The notes under the pieces: model-generated | What the model was told of the DNA's origin: nothing | What the model saw: only the letters and a program-made list of their open reading frames with translations | Database searches by the model: none | Made by a program: the position numbers and the translations under genes | In this document: piece after piece, positions 1 through 8,830 of the stretch | Position numbering within the stretch: the stretch's first letter is position 1 | How the letters are laid out: every line of letters begins with the position of its first letter | Source: Vibrio gazogenes | GTDB lineage: Bacteria > Pseudomonadota > Gammaproteobacteria > Enterobacterales > Vibrionaceae | NCBI RefSeq assembly: GCF_002196515.1 | Contig: NZ_CP018835.1 | Coordinates: 1,178,001-1,242,000 of the forward strand | Direction of reading: 5' to 3' | DNA: 64,000 nucleotides

Positions 1-1324
1 TGGTAAACTCATCATTCGTTTTAGCAACCACATCTCGCTGCTGAATCAGACGAATCATCATGTCCTGCAATTTACCCGTAAACTGATTAAATCCTTGCGC
101 CAACAACACAAGTTCTAAATGGTTTTGTGTATCGAGACGCTGGGTTAAATCGCCTTCTTCTGACGCTAGTTTTTCCATGCGCAAAGCAATACTACGTAGT
201 GGAGACGTTACCGTATTGACGACTAAAAAGACCAGCACAAGTCCAGCCAATAACAGTCCGATGGACAATCCCATGAACAAAGTGATTGAACTTTGTGTTT
301 TATCATCCAGTTGACTGGACATTTTGGTAACAGGCGCTAATAAAACAGAAGTTGGCACAGAGACATAGATTTTCCAGACATTGGGAGCCGCATTGATGGT
401 CATGCTGCTGCTATATACCCATTGTTTATCACCTTTGACCAGACCTGATTTTTGATTCGCAAAGGTTAGCCCCACCTTGTTCGTGTTTTTGCCAATCGCA
501 TCAGGCAATTCACTGGATCCCACAACTAAACCTTTTTCACTGACAATGGTAATCTTGCCTTCGCCATCAAATAAGTTACTGCTGATTTGTTCGAGTTTCT
601 TTTGAATCTCAGACAAATTGATATCCGCACCGACCATACCTACGAACTTTTTCTCTGCCAGAATCGGTGAAGAGTACGTGGTCATCAATACTTTTTGACC
701 ATTTGTTGTCAGTTCAAACAAATAAGGGTCTGACAAACATGCTTTTTTCGTGTCCATCGGGCACAAGTACCATTCGGATACTCGAACACCATTTTCATCT
801 TTATCCTGAACATATTTCAGGTCGGGCTGTCCTGCACTGTAAATATAGTTATCCTTACCCCCTTTTAACCAATAGGTGTCTAAAGTACCAATTGAAGATG
901 TATGATCACCGGTTCCTATCGACGCTTGGTCTTTACCATCATAACCATTCGGTTCAAATTGTGCGTACAGCGCATTCATATTCGGTGAGCTTTTGAGTAA
1001 AGACAGGGTCATATCTTTGACTTTTTGACGAGCAAGAGGGACGCCGCCATTGCCCACTGATGTATCCGCTAAGACTTTAGAAAAACTGGTCACAACCGCT
1101 GCTGTATCGCCAAGGTAATTGGACACTTGAGCATTCACTTCACTAGCGGCAGCTTCGAGTAAAAGTCCTGCTTGCTCTTCTTGGTATAATTTTAATTCAT
1201 TGGCAGAAAAGTCACTCAGAGAACGAATTGAGTGGGCAGATAAGTAAATAAGTACACCAACAAGACAGGCAAAGAATACGCCGGTTATCACAACCAATTT
1301 TATTCTGATACTGAATTTAGACAT
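1..1324 (-). CDS. Methyl-accepting chemotaxis protein, N-terminal part (cut by window edge)
   Basis: Partial gene; 441 codons are visible from the ATG at 1324 and the C-terminus lies outside the window. Translation shows a first membrane segment at about residues 8-28, a long periplasmic region of roughly 310 residues with Cache-type features (YWLKG...NYIYSAGQPDLKYVQD, then VGMVGADINL), a second membrane segment at about 346-368, and a HAMP linker (PLRSIALRMEKLASEEGDLTQRL). This is the layout of dCache chemoreceptors that sense small extracellular ligands. The methylation and signalling helices would follow but are not visible, so a different C-terminal output domain is possible though less likely. 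The ligand cannot be inferred. Confidence 0.8.
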   Translation of the reverse strand, partial: MSKFSIRIKLVVITGVFFACLVGVLIYLSAHSIRSLSDFSANELKLYQEEQAGLLLEAAASEVNAQVSNYLGDTAAVVTSFSKVLADTSVGNGGVPLARQKVKDMTLSLLKSSPNMNALYAQFEPNGYDGKDQASIGTGDHTSSIGTLDTYWLKGGKDNYIYSAGQPDLKYVQDKDENGVRVSEWYLCPMDTKKACLSDPYLFELTTNGQKVLMTTYSSPILAEKKFVGMVGADINLSEIQKKLEQISSNLFDGEGKITIVSEKGLVVGSSELPDAIGKNTNKVGLTFANQKSGLVKGDKQWVYSSSMTINAAPNVWKIYVSVPTSVLLAPVTKMSSQLDDKTQSSITLFMGLSIGLLLAGLVLVFLVVNTVTSPLRSIALRMEKLASEEGDLTQRLDTQNHLELVLLAQGFNQFTGKLQDMMIRLIQQRDVVAKTNDEFT

Positions 1325-1504
1325 AAAAAACACCTCAGGCCAGATTCAATATATTTTCTAAACCGATATCGATAAGAAAACATACCCTTAGATTGAAGTC
1401 ACATCCAAAACAGCACAGGTCAAAACAAGGATGCACCCTTATAAAGATTAGTATTTTTTTTTATATAAATCACTTTATCGGCTTTTTATAACAGAATACA
1501 TCAA

Positions 1505-1659
1505 TTTTTATGGTTAAAAAGCAACTTACTGGAGCTGGGGACAATTTAGCGTGGGGAGCATCACCGTTCAGATGATCATCAGCTTGTAGGTACAAGCGCA
1601 ACACTGCATGAGTGTTTTTCAGTAAGACCCGAAGCCCAACCGCTTAACGGGTCTTTTTA
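1505..1659 (+). ncRNA. Possible small RNA ending in an intrinsic terminator
   Basis: This interval in the 371-base gap between the chemoreceptor and rsmI codes for no protein I can see. On the plus strand it holds three successive hairpins: GCTTGT-AGGT-ACAAGC, then AACACT-GCATG-AGTGTT followed by TTT, then AGACCCG ... CGGGTCT (1625-1654) followed by TTTT. No plus-strand gene ends here, since both flanking genes read on the minus strand and have their own ends elsewhere, so a plus-strand terminator suggests an untranslated transcript. No convincing promoter was found and I do not recognise a known family; the 5' end is a guess. Confidence 0.35.
1625..1658 (+). terminator. Intrinsic terminator without an upstream plus-strand gene
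   Basis: A 7-bp stem AGACCCG/CGGGTCT with a 16-base loop is followed by a T run on the plus strand. In the opposite direction the stem is followed by TACTG, so it is poorly suited to end rsmI. Confidence 0.6.
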
Positions 1660-1695
1660 TGTGCAACAAGGTGCTAAACCTTGATACACCACGGT

Positions 1696-2559
1696 TCAAT
1701 CCAGATGTTCAAGTCCCCATTTATAAAGTGCATTTTTCTTCAGATGATAAATTTCAGCCACGAGAGCAGCCGCTTTTTTTAAAGGCAGCTCCTGAGTCAG
1801 AATTTTAAGTGTCCGAACCGCCTCTTCAGGAAACTCATCCCGTTCAGAACGCCGATAGCCATGAATCAGTAAGACCATCTCTCCCTTGCGGCGGTTTTCG
1901 TCTGCCATCACCCACGGGATGAGTTCTCCCAACGGTAAGCCCTGAATGGTTTCAAAGGTTTTCGTCAACTCCCTTGCCAGAACGACTTCGCGATCAGGCC
2001 CGAGCACAGCCTGCAAATCATGTAATGATTCAATGATGCGATGAGTGGATTCATAGAAAATACAAGTCCGCTCCTCATGCGCGATCTCTGCTATTTTATC
2101 TTTACGAGCTTTCGTTTTCGGAGGAAGGAACCCTTCAAAACTGAATCGATCCGATGGTAAACCTGAAGCGCTTAATGCCGCGATAACAGCACAAGCCCCT
2201 GGCAAAGGGACCACTTTTACACCCGCCTGACGACAAAGTTTAACAAGATGATATCCTGGATCGCTGATCAACGGTGTTCCGGCGTCAGAGACTAAAGCAA
2301 TCGACTGTCCGGAGAGCAGTTTTTCAACCAATACCGAAGCTTTCTCCTGTTCATTATGATCATGGAGAGAAAAAGTTCTGGTTTGAACATTCAGGTGAGA
2401 TAAAAGTTTCCCAGTGTGGCGCGTATCCTCAGCAGCAATCATGTCAACCTGAGAAAGAACATCAATGGCTCTTTGCGTTATATCGCCTAAATTACCAATT
2501 GGCGTAGGAACAATGTATAGTGTTGGCGCTTGCTCCTGCAACGTTTTATGATTCGTCAT
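1696..2559 (-). CDS. rsmI: 16S rRNA (cytidine-1402 2'-O)-methyltransferase RsmI
   Basis: 287 residues, the usual size for RsmI. The protein starts close to the family's SAM-binding motif PTPIGNLGD (residues 18-26), followed by AAEDTRHTG and [12 protein letters not shown] (91-102), the two other hallmark stretches of this tetrapyrrole-methylase-fold enzyme. It uses S-adenosylmethionine to methylate the ribose of C1402 in the ribosomal P site of the 30S subunit. It is transcribed divergently from lpoA with only 61 bases between start codons, the conserved arrangement in enterobacteria and vibrios. Confidence 0.97.
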   Translation of the reverse strand: MTNHKTLQEQAPTLYIVPTPIGNLGDITQRAIDVLSQVDMIAAEDTRHTGKLLSHLNVQTRTFSLHDHNEQEKASVLVEKLLSGQSIALVSDAGTPLISDPGYHLVKLCRQAGVKVVPLPGACAVIAALSASGLPSDRFSFEGFLPPKTKARKDKIAEIAHEERTCIFYESTHRIIESLHDLQAVLGPDREVVLARELTKTFETIQGLPLGELIPWVMADENRRKGEMVLLIHGYRRSERDEFPEEAVRTLKILTQELPLKKAAALVAEIYHLKKNALYKWGLEHLD

Positions 2560-2620
2560 TTGTTTATCATCACTTCAAAGATTATTATAGAGACAATTTT
2601 ACCGGAATAAATTACAGCTC

Positions 2621-4429
2621 ATGGCTCAGAAAAAGCATAACAGACTCAATGTGGCACGCCTAATCACTCAGATTACATTCACAATCCTTCTTGCGGCATG
2701 TGCTTCCAATTCAATAGACTCGAATCGTGTCGATATTACTCAACGTCCGACACTCAGTTCGCAGGACTATCTCATGAGAGCCGACAGCAATGAAGGGTCA
2801 ATACAAAATGACTGGCTAATCATGGCGCTAAAAGCAGCGGTGAAAGAAAACCAAGTCGCCCAAGCGAATTTACTATTATTCCGACTGACCAAACAAAAAC
2901 TGTCAGAAACGCAGCAAGCGGAATGGCAACTTGCCCGGGCCAGACTCTTTCTCAATAATGATCAGAATGAAACAGCACTTAAACGACTGACTTTTAAACC
3001 TTGGTGGAAACTTCCTGATGCTCAATGGTTAGCATTCTATCAGACTAAAGCCGATATTTTCATGAGTCTTGAAAAATGGTTTGATGCCGCCCGAGCTTTA
3101 GTCGAGGTCTATGACCTGAGTCCACAGAATCTCCAGCCTAAAGTTGCCCGTCAGATCTGGCAGAATCTTTCTCATTATTCTGCGACAGAGATTACAGAGT
3201 TAAACGTTGCATCCGATGAAGATGAATTAGCCGGTTGGCTCCAACTCGCCATTTATATGAAAACGCTGGATGGCGATCTCTCACAATTGAAAAATACACT
3301 CGAAAAATGGTTAGCAGAAAATAGCCATCATCCGGCCGCCATCCATATGCCCGGAGGGGTCAAAGCGGTTTTGGCGATGAAAATATCAACCCCAAAAAGA
3401 ACAGCTTTACTCCTGCCACTAAGTGGTAAATTTTCTCAGCAGGCTCAGTTAATCCGAGACGGATTTATGTTTGCGATGATGAATGATCGGGGCAGAGATA
3501 CCGATATGACGCTGAATGTGATCGATACAAACGAACAATCATTTTCTGATACAGTCAATCAATTGATGCAAGAGCATATCGACTTTGTTGTCGGTCCGCT
3601 GATCAAAGAAGATATCACCCAACTACAACAGATAGAGAAGCAAAAGAAACACCAAATTCCTATGCTGGCTCTAAACATTCCGGAAAATATAAGTTCGAAT
3701 TCGTCCGCATGTTACTTTGCCCTGTCTCCTGAACAAGAGGCCAGCCAAGCCGCAAAACATTTGTTCCGCTTGGGATATCAGTATCCGATGATTTTAGTGC
3801 CGCAAGGAAGCTACGGTGAAAGAGTCGCAGATGCCTTCCAGCAAGAGTGGCAAAAGTATAGTAAGCATCCACTGACAATCAGTCGGTTTGGCGATAAACG
3901 TCACTTACAGCAAAATATCAACGCGGTGTTCGGTTTGCAGAATAGTCAAAAGAATATTGCTCAAATGGAATCATTGTTAGATATGAAGCTGGAAAGTCAG
4001 CCACGTAGCCGACGCGATATCGATACCGTCTATATTGTTGCCAACAGCGCAGAACTTACACTACTCAAGCCATTTATCGAAGTGGCGATCAACCCGGATA
4101 CGACGCAGCCGAAACTGTTTTCAAGCTCCCGGAGTAATAGTAACAATCAATATGAAGACCTCTCGGGGGTCACATTCAGTGATATTCCTTTACTGCTCAA
4201 GCCACAAGCTGCGACCAAAGAACAGATGGAAGATTTGTGGCCAAAAGATTCTAATGCTGAGAAACGATTGAAAGCAATGGGAATGGATGCGTACACTTTA
4301 ATGACGTCGCTCCCGCAAATGAAAGCGGTTGAGGGATATCAAGTTCAGGGTCAAACCGGCACGCTCAGTATTGATAAACAGTGTATCGTTCAGCAAGAGT
4401 TAACTTGGGGAGAGTATGGCTCGCTTTAA
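2621..4429 (+). CDS. lpoA: Penicillin-binding protein activator LpoA (outer-membrane lipoprotein)
   Basis: 602 residues. The N-terminus carries a lipoprotein signal with lipobox LLAAC (acylated Cys27). Residues about 35-250 form a helical TPR-like domain, and from about 260 (RTALLLPLSGKFSQQAQLIRDGF) a periplasmic-binding-protein-like fold typical of the LpoA C-terminal domain. LpoA reaches from the outer membrane through the peptidoglycan to stimulate PBP1a transpeptidase activity. It overlaps the start of yraN by 14 bases, so translation is probably coupled. The family is variable in sequence, but the fold order and the rsmI/yraN context make the call firm. Confidence 0.93.
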   Translation: MAQKKHNRLNVARLITQITFTILLAACASNSIDSNRVDITQRPTLSSQDYLMRADSNEGSIQNDWLIMALKAAVKENQVAQANLLLFRLTKQKLSETQQAEWQLARARLFLNNDQNETALKRLTFKPWWKLPDAQWLAFYQTKADIFMSLEKWFDAARALVEVYDLSPQNLQPKVARQIWQNLSHYSATEITELNVASDEDELAGWLQLAIYMKTLDGDLSQLKNTLEKWLAENSHHPAAIHMPGGVKAVLAMKISTPKRTALLLPLSGKFSQQAQLIRDGFMFAMMNDRGRDTDMTLNVIDTNEQSFSDTVNQLMQEHIDFVVGPLIKEDITQLQQIEKQKKHQIPMLALNIPENISSNSSACYFALSPEQEASQAAKHLFRLGYQYPMILVPQGSYGERVADAFQQEWQKYSKHPLTISRFGDKRHLQQNINAVFGLQNSQKNIAQMESLLDMKLESQPRSRRDIDTVYIVANSAELTLLKPFIEVAINPDTTQPKLFSSSRSNSNNQYEDLSGVTFSDIPLLLKPQAATKEQMEDLWPKDSNAEKRLKAMGMDAYTLMTSLPQMKAVEGYQVQGQTGTLSIDKQCIVQQELTWGEYGSL

Positions 4430-4784
4430 CCATCGCGAGATCGGTGCTCACTATGAACAAGCAGCCTCGGCTTTTTTACTGGCACGAGGCTTACAATTGA
4501 TCACCCAAAACTTTTCATGTCGTACCGGTGAAATTGACCTGATTATGCGCGATCAACAAACGACTGTATTTGTTGAAGTAAAATATAGAAAAAATCGCGC
4601 CTTTGGTCATGCGGCTGAAGCCGTAACTCCGACAAAGACCAAAAAATTAATTCAGACAGCTCAGTTCTGGTTATTAACACAAGGCTTGTCACCTTATGAC
4701 ACTGATTTTCGTTTCGATGTGATTGCCATTCATCAAGATGGTGATGACATCGATTGGTTCCAAAATGCAATAACGCAGGGATAA
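4416..4784 (+). CDS. yraN: YraN family (UPF0102) predicted nuclease-fold protein
   Basis: 122 residues with the core motif of the UPF0102 family: GEIDLI (38-43) followed by VFVEVKYRK, which resembles the D...ExK active site of restriction-endonuclease-like folds. The cellular role is not established. The ATG lies inside the 3' end of lpoA, and diaA starts three bases after the stop codon, so this is one tightly packed operon lpoA-yraN-diaA-dolP. Confidence 0.92.
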   Translation: MARFNHREIGAHYEQAASAFLLARGLQLITQNFSCRTGEIDLIMRDQQTTVFVEVKYRKNRAFGHAAEAVTPTKTKKLIQTAQFWLLTQGLSPYDTDFRFDVIAIHQDGDDIDWFQNAITQG

Positions 4785-4787
4785 TCG

Positions 4788-5378
4788 ATGCTCGAAAGCA
4801 TTAAAGCTAGTTTTACTGAAAGTATTCAAATTCAGATTGCTGCCGCTGAAGCATTACCAGATGCTATTACACATGCAGCACAGGCCATGGTTGCCAGTTT
4901 GCTCAATGGTAACAAGATCCTTTGTTGCGGTAATGGGGGCTCATCAGCAAACGCTCAACAGTTTGCATCTTGTCTACTCAACCGTTTCGAAACTGAGCGC
5001 CCTAGCCTACCGGCTATGGCTCTGACGGCAGACAACACAACGATGACTGCCGTTGCCAATGATTACCATTACCAAGAAATCTTTTCCAAACAGGTGCGAG
5101 CCTTTGGCCAAGCCAACGACATCTTGCTGGCAATTTCAACCAGTGGGAATAGCAAAAATATTATCAAAGCCATGGAAGCGGCAGTGACCCGAGACATGAC
5201 TATCATTGCCCTGACAGGGAAAGATGGTGGTGAAATGGCTGGTCTATTGGGAGAAAACGATGTTGAAATTCGTATTCCTTCCCTCCGCACTGCCCGTATT
5301 CATGAAGTCCACATGGTGACACTGCACTGCCTCTGTGACCTGATTGATCAAGTATTATTTCCACCCCATGAAGAGTAA
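4788..5378 (+). CDS. diaA: DnaA initiator-associating protein DiaA (SIS domain)
   Basis: 196 residues, the length of E. coli DiaA. It is a single sugar-isomerase (SIS) domain with the phosphosugar-binding motifs [15 protein letters not shown] (47-61) and [11 protein letters not shown]. DiaA forms tetramers that bind DnaA and promote its assembly at oriC, adjusting the timing of replication initiation. The paralogue GmhA (phosphoheptose isomerase) is similar, and vibrio genes here are sometimes named as such, but the position between yraN and dolP is the DiaA locus. It is followed after three bases by dolP. Confidence 0.9.
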   Translation: MLESIKASFTESIQIQIAAAEALPDAITHAAQAMVASLLNGNKILCCGNGGSSANAQQFASCLLNRFETERPSLPAMALTADNTTMTAVANDYHYQEIFSKQVRAFGQANDILLAISTSGNSKNIIKAMEAAVTRDMTIIALTGKDGGEMAGLLGENDVEIRIPSLRTARIHEVHMVTLHCLCDLIDQVLFPPHEE

Positions 5379-5381
5379 ATC

Positions 5382-5966
5382 ATGAAAAACTTAACCATTC
5401 TGATTACGTTATCTCTTGCTGTCATGTTATCTGGATGTGTTGGGTTGTTTATTGCTGGCGCAGCAACAACAGCCGATATCGTCACGGATCCACGAACCAC
5501 TCAGGAAATCTGGGATGACAATTACATTGAAGCTGAAATAACCGGCTTGATCAGAAAACCTCCTTATCGTGGTAAGACCCGTATTGTATCCAACTCTTTT
5601 CGTGGGGTAGTTGTATTAATGGGTCAATCTCAAGATGACAGCCTGCTGAAATCATTAGAAAAAGATGTACAAAAAGTTAAGGGTGTTAAAGAAGTTCATG
5701 ATCAGGTTCGAATTCGTAAACCCTTAAGTACATCGGATATCAGCCAAGACAGTTGGATCACGACAAAGGTTAAATCATCACTGTTAACAGATAATCAACT
5801 GAGCGGTGTTAAGATTAAAGTAATTACAGAAGATAAAGAAGTGTTCTTATTTGGCTATGTTACCCCGGAACATGGTAACCATGCCGCAGAAATAGCACGT
5901 AATATCTCTGGTGTGAAACGAGTAATTAAAGCGTTCCAATATTCACCCAGTCAGCAGAAACAATAA
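5382..5966 (+). CDS. dolP: Division/outer-membrane lipoprotein DolP (two BON domains)
   Basis: 194 residues. A lipoprotein signal with lipobox MLSGC (Cys19) is followed by two BON domains, about 46-115 and 125-190, each with the characteristic GV(K)(E/R)V turn. DolP (formerly YraP) is an outer-membrane lipoprotein that binds anionic phospholipid at the division site and supports outer-membrane integrity. It is last in the lpoA operon. An insertion sequence begins only 29 bases after its stop codon and separates it from the terminator at 7300-7315 that it probably shared with sspB. Confidence 0.93.
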   Translation: MKNLTILITLSLAVMLSGCVGLFIAGAATTADIVTDPRTTQEIWDDNYIEAEITGLIRKPPYRGKTRIVSNSFRGVVVLMGQSQDDSLLKSLEKDVQKVKGVKEVHDQVRIRKPLSTSDISQDSWITTKVKSSLLTDNQLSGVKIKVITEDKEVFLFGYVTPEHGNHAAEIARNISGVKRVIKAFQYSPSQQKQ

Positions 5967-6024
5967 TCAACGTTGGGTGATGCCACCTATCGACCTGACC
6001 CGTCCTGATATGGGTTGACACATT

Positions 6025-6828
6025 TTAGTAAAACGCTCGATGTACTTCATCGGGCGTTTTGTATTTTAAAGCTGTGTGTGGCCTATATTGATTATAGATT
6101 TTTACCGACTCTGCAACCATCTTTCGTGCTTCTTCTAAATTCGCAGGCTTGTTAAGAAGATATTCATTTTTGAGTATTCCATTGACTCGTTCTGCCAACG
6201 CATTCTGGTAACAATCATACCCATCTGTCATTGAGCAACTGACGCCATTCTGTTGGTGAAGCGTTTGATACTCTGCCGAACAATACTGTAACCCTCTATC
6301 TGAGTGATGAATGAGTGGTTGGTGAGTTCTTCTACTTTTAAGCGCATGAATAAACGCTTGCTTAACGGATTGAGTTTTCATGTTGTCATCAACGTGATAA
6401 CCAACGATTTTCCGAGAGTAAGCATCCGTGACTAAACTGAGATAAGTTTCTCCCTCACGAGTCGGTAGATAAGTAATATCTGCAACCCACAACTGCTCGG
6501 GACGCTCAGGCGCATAACCCGATTTTATGATGTTAGGGTGACAATGAAATCGATGATGGCTGTTCGTCGTGCGATGGTATGCTTGCCTTGTTGGAACAAG
6601 AAGTTGGTTCGCTTTAAGAAGAGCAAACAAGTGGTCTCGGCCGATGATTAAACACTTTTGTGACAAAATATATTTTAGTTTTCTGACACCTATTCTAGGT
6701 TGTACCAGACGCTCTTTCTTCACAGCAATGAGCACATGAGTCTCATGGGAGACTCGTTCTTTTTCTGCTTCGCAGCGCTTGTAGTATGCTTGGCGTGAAA
6801 TCCCGATAAACAAGCAAGCTTTTGTCAC
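6025..6828 (-). CDS. IS3-family transposase OrfB (DDE integrase catalytic domain)
   Basis: The catalytic half of the transposase. The shown start is a GTG, but the frame is open back past the slippery site near 6879 and it is probably made mainly as an OrfAB fusion by -1 frameshifting. The DDE triad is visible: D in WVADITYLP, D in HHSDRGLQY, and E in NALAERVNGILKNE, with the usual downstream spacing. The N-terminal part (IGISRQAYYKR) is the HTH_21 segment. No internal stop or frameshift disrupts it. Confidence 0.92.
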   Translation of the reverse strand: MTKACLFIGISRQAYYKRCEAEKERVSHETHVLIAVKKERLVQPRIGVRKLKYILSQKCLIIGRDHLFALLKANQLLVPTRQAYHRTTNSHHRFHCHPNIIKSGYAPERPEQLWVADITYLPTREGETYLSLVTDAYSRKIVGYHVDDNMKTQSVKQAFIHALKSRRTHQPLIHHSDRGLQYCSAEYQTLHQQNGVSCSMTDGYDCYQNALAERVNGILKNEYLLNKPANLEEARKMVAESVKIYNQYRPHTALKYKTPDEVHRAFY

Positions 6829-6830
6829 GG

Positions 6831-7232
6831 TTAACTTTGAAAGCGTTTTTTCCTCAATAATTCGGCTTTGCGCTTTTTTGAAAGACGGACTCCGAAGTCT
6901 CTGTCCATGACTTTTACAACAGCCTCGAAAAAATCGGCTTTTAGCTGAGTTTCTTCTAATTGTTGTTCAAGCTCTTTAATGCGTTGTTCAGGTGTTTGTG
7001 GGGAAGATGACTGAGACATAGCGATACCTTTTCCCTTTAATTCAGAGGCGCCTAAAGACCAATCTAGTTGACCATGCTTACGAAGCCAAACTAAAACAGT
7101 CGAGCGACCTTGAATACCATACCGCTCTTGAGCCTGTTGATAAGTCATTTCACCTTTTTCAACTTGCTCAACAACCGCCAATTTAAAGGCAAGGGAATAA
7201 TCTTGCTGTGTACGTTTACCTATTGATTTCAT
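6831..7232 (-). CDS. IS3-family transposase OrfA
   Basis: About 133 residues from the ATG at 7232, which has a well-spaced GGAG; an upstream in-frame TTG at 7244 is a less likely start. The N-terminal half is a helix-turn-helix (YSLAFKLAVVEQVEKGEMTYQQAQERYGI) that binds the inverted repeats, followed by a leucine-zipper-like coiled coil (RIKELEQQLEETQLKADFFE). The last third contains the slippery heptamer A AAA AAG (6879-6873 on the minus strand), read as tcA AAA AAG, where a -1 shift would fuse OrfA to OrfB. Confidence 0.9.
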   Translation of the reverse strand: MKSIGKRTQQDYSLAFKLAVVEQVEKGEMTYQQAQERYGIQGRSTVLVWLRKHGQLDWSLGASELKGKGIAMSQSSSPQTPEQRIKELEQQLEETQLKADFFEAVVKVMDRDFGVRLSKKRKAELLRKKRFQS

Positions 7233-7292
7233 GACATTCTCCAATTTGTGGCTGGAAAAGTGTCAACCTTAGTTAGGACGGGTCAACCGAAA

Positions 7293-7320
7293 CAAAAAAA
7301 GCAGCGAAAGCTGCTTTTTT
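7293..7320. terminator. Bidirectional terminator of sspB (formerly shared with dolP)
   Basis: A 6-bp stem AGCAGC/GCTGCT with a GAAA loop is flanked by an A run and a T run, so it works in both directions. The insertion sequence lies immediately to its left, cutting it off from dolP. Confidence 0.85.
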
Positions 7321-7354
7321 ATGACGAATTTTTCACTAAAACTCAATCGGTTGT

Positions 7355-7843
7355 CTATTTCACGACTCTCAAACTCGGTTTTCCGCGAGGTCGAGGAGGC
7401 TCGTCATCATCAGAAGAGGAAACAGTGTCATCCGCATCAGTGGTTGTCTCTACGACATCCATACTTTGCAGCGCTTCCTGCTCTTGTTCTTGTTCTTGAG
7501 CCTGTTCAAGTTGCTGAATGTATGCGTCTTCCGGTTCAAACATCGTCCCTGCACCATTTTCACGTGCGTAGATTGCCTGAACAGCAAAAATAGGCACAAT
7601 AACAGAGTGAGGGCGCCCGCCAAAACGAGCGTTAAACATGATTGCATCATTACCTAGTTCTAGGTTCCCGACAGCCCTTGGGGCAATGTTCAGAATGATC
7701 TGTCCGTCCTGAATGAATTCGACAGGCACCCGAACGCCAGGCAGCGTTGCATCAACAACCAGATGAGGTGTTAAATCGTTCTCTAATAACCAGTCATAAA
7801 AGGCCCGAAGCATGTACGGGCGCCGAGGCGTCATATTATCCAT
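7355..7843 (-). CDS. sspB: ClpXP protease specificity-enhancing factor SspB
   Basis: 162 residues. The N-terminal domain (TPRRPYMLRAFYDWLLENDLTPHLVVDA ... ARFGG ... YARENGAGTMFEPE) is the SspB fold that binds the ssrA degradation tag. It is followed by an acidic, Glu/Gln/Asp-rich flexible linker and ends in SLRVVK, the short C-terminal peptide that docks on the ClpX zinc-binding domain. SspB delivers tmRNA-tagged proteins to ClpXP. The stop of sspA is 21 bases upstream; the two form the conserved sspAB operon. Confidence 0.97.
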   Translation of the reverse strand: MDNMTPRRPYMLRAFYDWLLENDLTPHLVVDATLPGVRVPVEFIQDGQIILNIAPRAVGNLELGNDAIMFNARFGGRPHSVIVPIFAVQAIYARENGAGTMFEPEDAYIQQLEQAQEQEQEQEALQSMDVVETTTDADDTVSSSDDDEPPRPRGKPSLRVVK

Positions 7844-7864
7844 GAGCTATACATCCTACCCGAA

Positions 7865-8500
7865 TTAACGAGATAAACGCATCTCACGCTCAGTTTCAGT
7901 TAAAGAAGCCAAGAATGAATCTCGTTCAAAAACACGGTTCATATAGACTTTCAACTCTTTTGAACCCGGACCAATGAGCTCGATTCCCAACACAGGTAAA
8001 CGCCATAATAACGGCGCAAGATAACAATCCACCAAGCTAAACTCTTCACTCATGAAATACTCAAACTCAGCAAATACTGGTGCTAATGTCAGCAAATCAT
8101 TTTGCAACTTACTTCTTGCCGATTCAGCTTCGCTAACAGAACCATTTATCACTTTATCAGCAAGTGAATACCAGTTCCGCTCAATACGATAAACCATCAA
8201 ACGGCTATTACCGCGTGCTACAGGATAAACCGGCATCAGTGGTGGGTGAGGAAAACGCTCATCCAGATATTCCATAATAATTTTTGAGTCATAAAGTGCA
8301 AGTTCACGATCGACAAGAGTCGGTACTGATTTATACGGATTTAACTCGATCAGTTCCGCAGGTAAGTTTGATTCATCAACTAACTCAACCTCGACACTCA
8401 CACCTTTCTCAGCCAGAACAATTCTCACCTGATGACTATACATATCTGAGGCACTTGAAAATAAAGTCATCACAGAACGTTTATTGGCAGCAACAGCCAT
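7865..8500 (-). CDS. sspA: Stringent starvation protein A (RNA polymerase-associated, GST fold)
   Basis: 211 residues from the ATG at 8500, chosen because GGAGGG lies just upstream and the protein then begins MAVAANKRSVMTLFSSASDMYSHQVRIVLAEKGV, as in the family; the open frame continues upstream only by chance through a hairpin. It has a glutathione-S-transferase fold (NPYKSVPTLVDRELALYDSKIIMEYLDERFP) but acts as an RNA polymerase-binding regulator of acid and starvation responses. The PHP-type surface motif PHPPLMPVYPVARG is present. It lies upstream of sspB. Confidence 0.96.
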   Translation of the reverse strand: MAVAANKRSVMTLFSSASDMYSHQVRIVLAEKGVSVEVELVDESNLPAELIELNPYKSVPTLVDRELALYDSKIIMEYLDERFPHPPLMPVYPVARGNSRLMVYRIERNWYSLADKVINGSVSEAESARSKLQNDLLTLAPVFAEFEYFMSEEFSLVDCYLAPLLWRLPVLGIELIGPGSKELKVYMNRVFERDSFLASLTETEREMRLSR

Positions 8501-8526
8501 GGAACCCTCCAGCACACAATAATAAT

Positions 8527-8553
8527 AAAAACAATGGAGGCAAGCCTCCATTG
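8527..8553 (-). terminator. Intrinsic-terminator-like hairpin in the sspA leader
   Basis: On the sspA strand a perfect inverted repeat (arms CAATGGAGGC at 8532-8541 and GCCTCCATTG at 8544-8553) is followed directly by GTTTTTATTATTATT. It lies 32-53 bases upstream of the sspA start codon. Either it ends transcription before sspA (attenuation) or sspA has a start site inside the T-rich stretch. Confidence 0.6.
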
Positions 8554-8830
8554 ATAATCAAAACCCTGAAAAACAGCACGGTATAATAGCATAATTAGTG
8601 CACATCACGCCAACACTCTTTCTTCAGAGAACAAAGAATCACCTAAGGAGACTTATCCAGAAGATAATGTACCATATGTTTTACTCAACACAGCTATCAC
8701 CATCAATGACATGCGAGAAGCCGACATGTCGGATATTCACCTCTCGGGAAGCAACTTAGACAAATGACACCATAAGTTCGATGCGGCACTCTTTCAAACC
8801 GCTCGAATAGATAATTCATAAACAACCGAT

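Larger units (their letters stand above)
5996..7285 (-). mobile_element. IS3-family insertion sequence, apparently complete (1290 bp)
   Basis: Terminal inverted repeats begin TGACCCGTCCT at 5996 and, on the other strand, at 7285, and match again further in at GGTTGACAC. The element ends in TG...CA and is bordered by the direct repeat ACC (5993-5995 and 7286-7288), read as a 3-bp target duplication. It carries orfA and orfB in the minus orientation with orfB in the -1 frame. Both frames are open and the catalytic residues are present, so it may still be active. Elements of this kind transpose by copy-out/paste-in through a circular intermediate. Confidence 0.93.

Noticed and set aside
667..996. 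109-residue plus-strand ORF
   Set aside because: It lies opposite the chemoreceptor coding strand, whose Cache-domain translation is continuous there; no ribosome site or homology is evident.
1505..1659. Considered as RNase P RNA, 6S RNA or a c-di-GMP riboswitch
   Set aside because: The conserved cores of these RNAs are not present, and the region is too short for RNase P RNA.
2274..2507. Plus-strand ORF inside rsmI
   Set aside because: Antisense shadow of a conserved gene.
7355..7657. Several overlapping ORFs in the sspB tail
   Set aside because: The repetitive Glu/Gln codons of the acidic linker keep several frames open; only SspB makes sense.
8501..8551. N-terminal extension of sspA
   Set aside because: It runs through the leader hairpin; the ATG at 8500 has a strong ribosome site and the family N-terminus.
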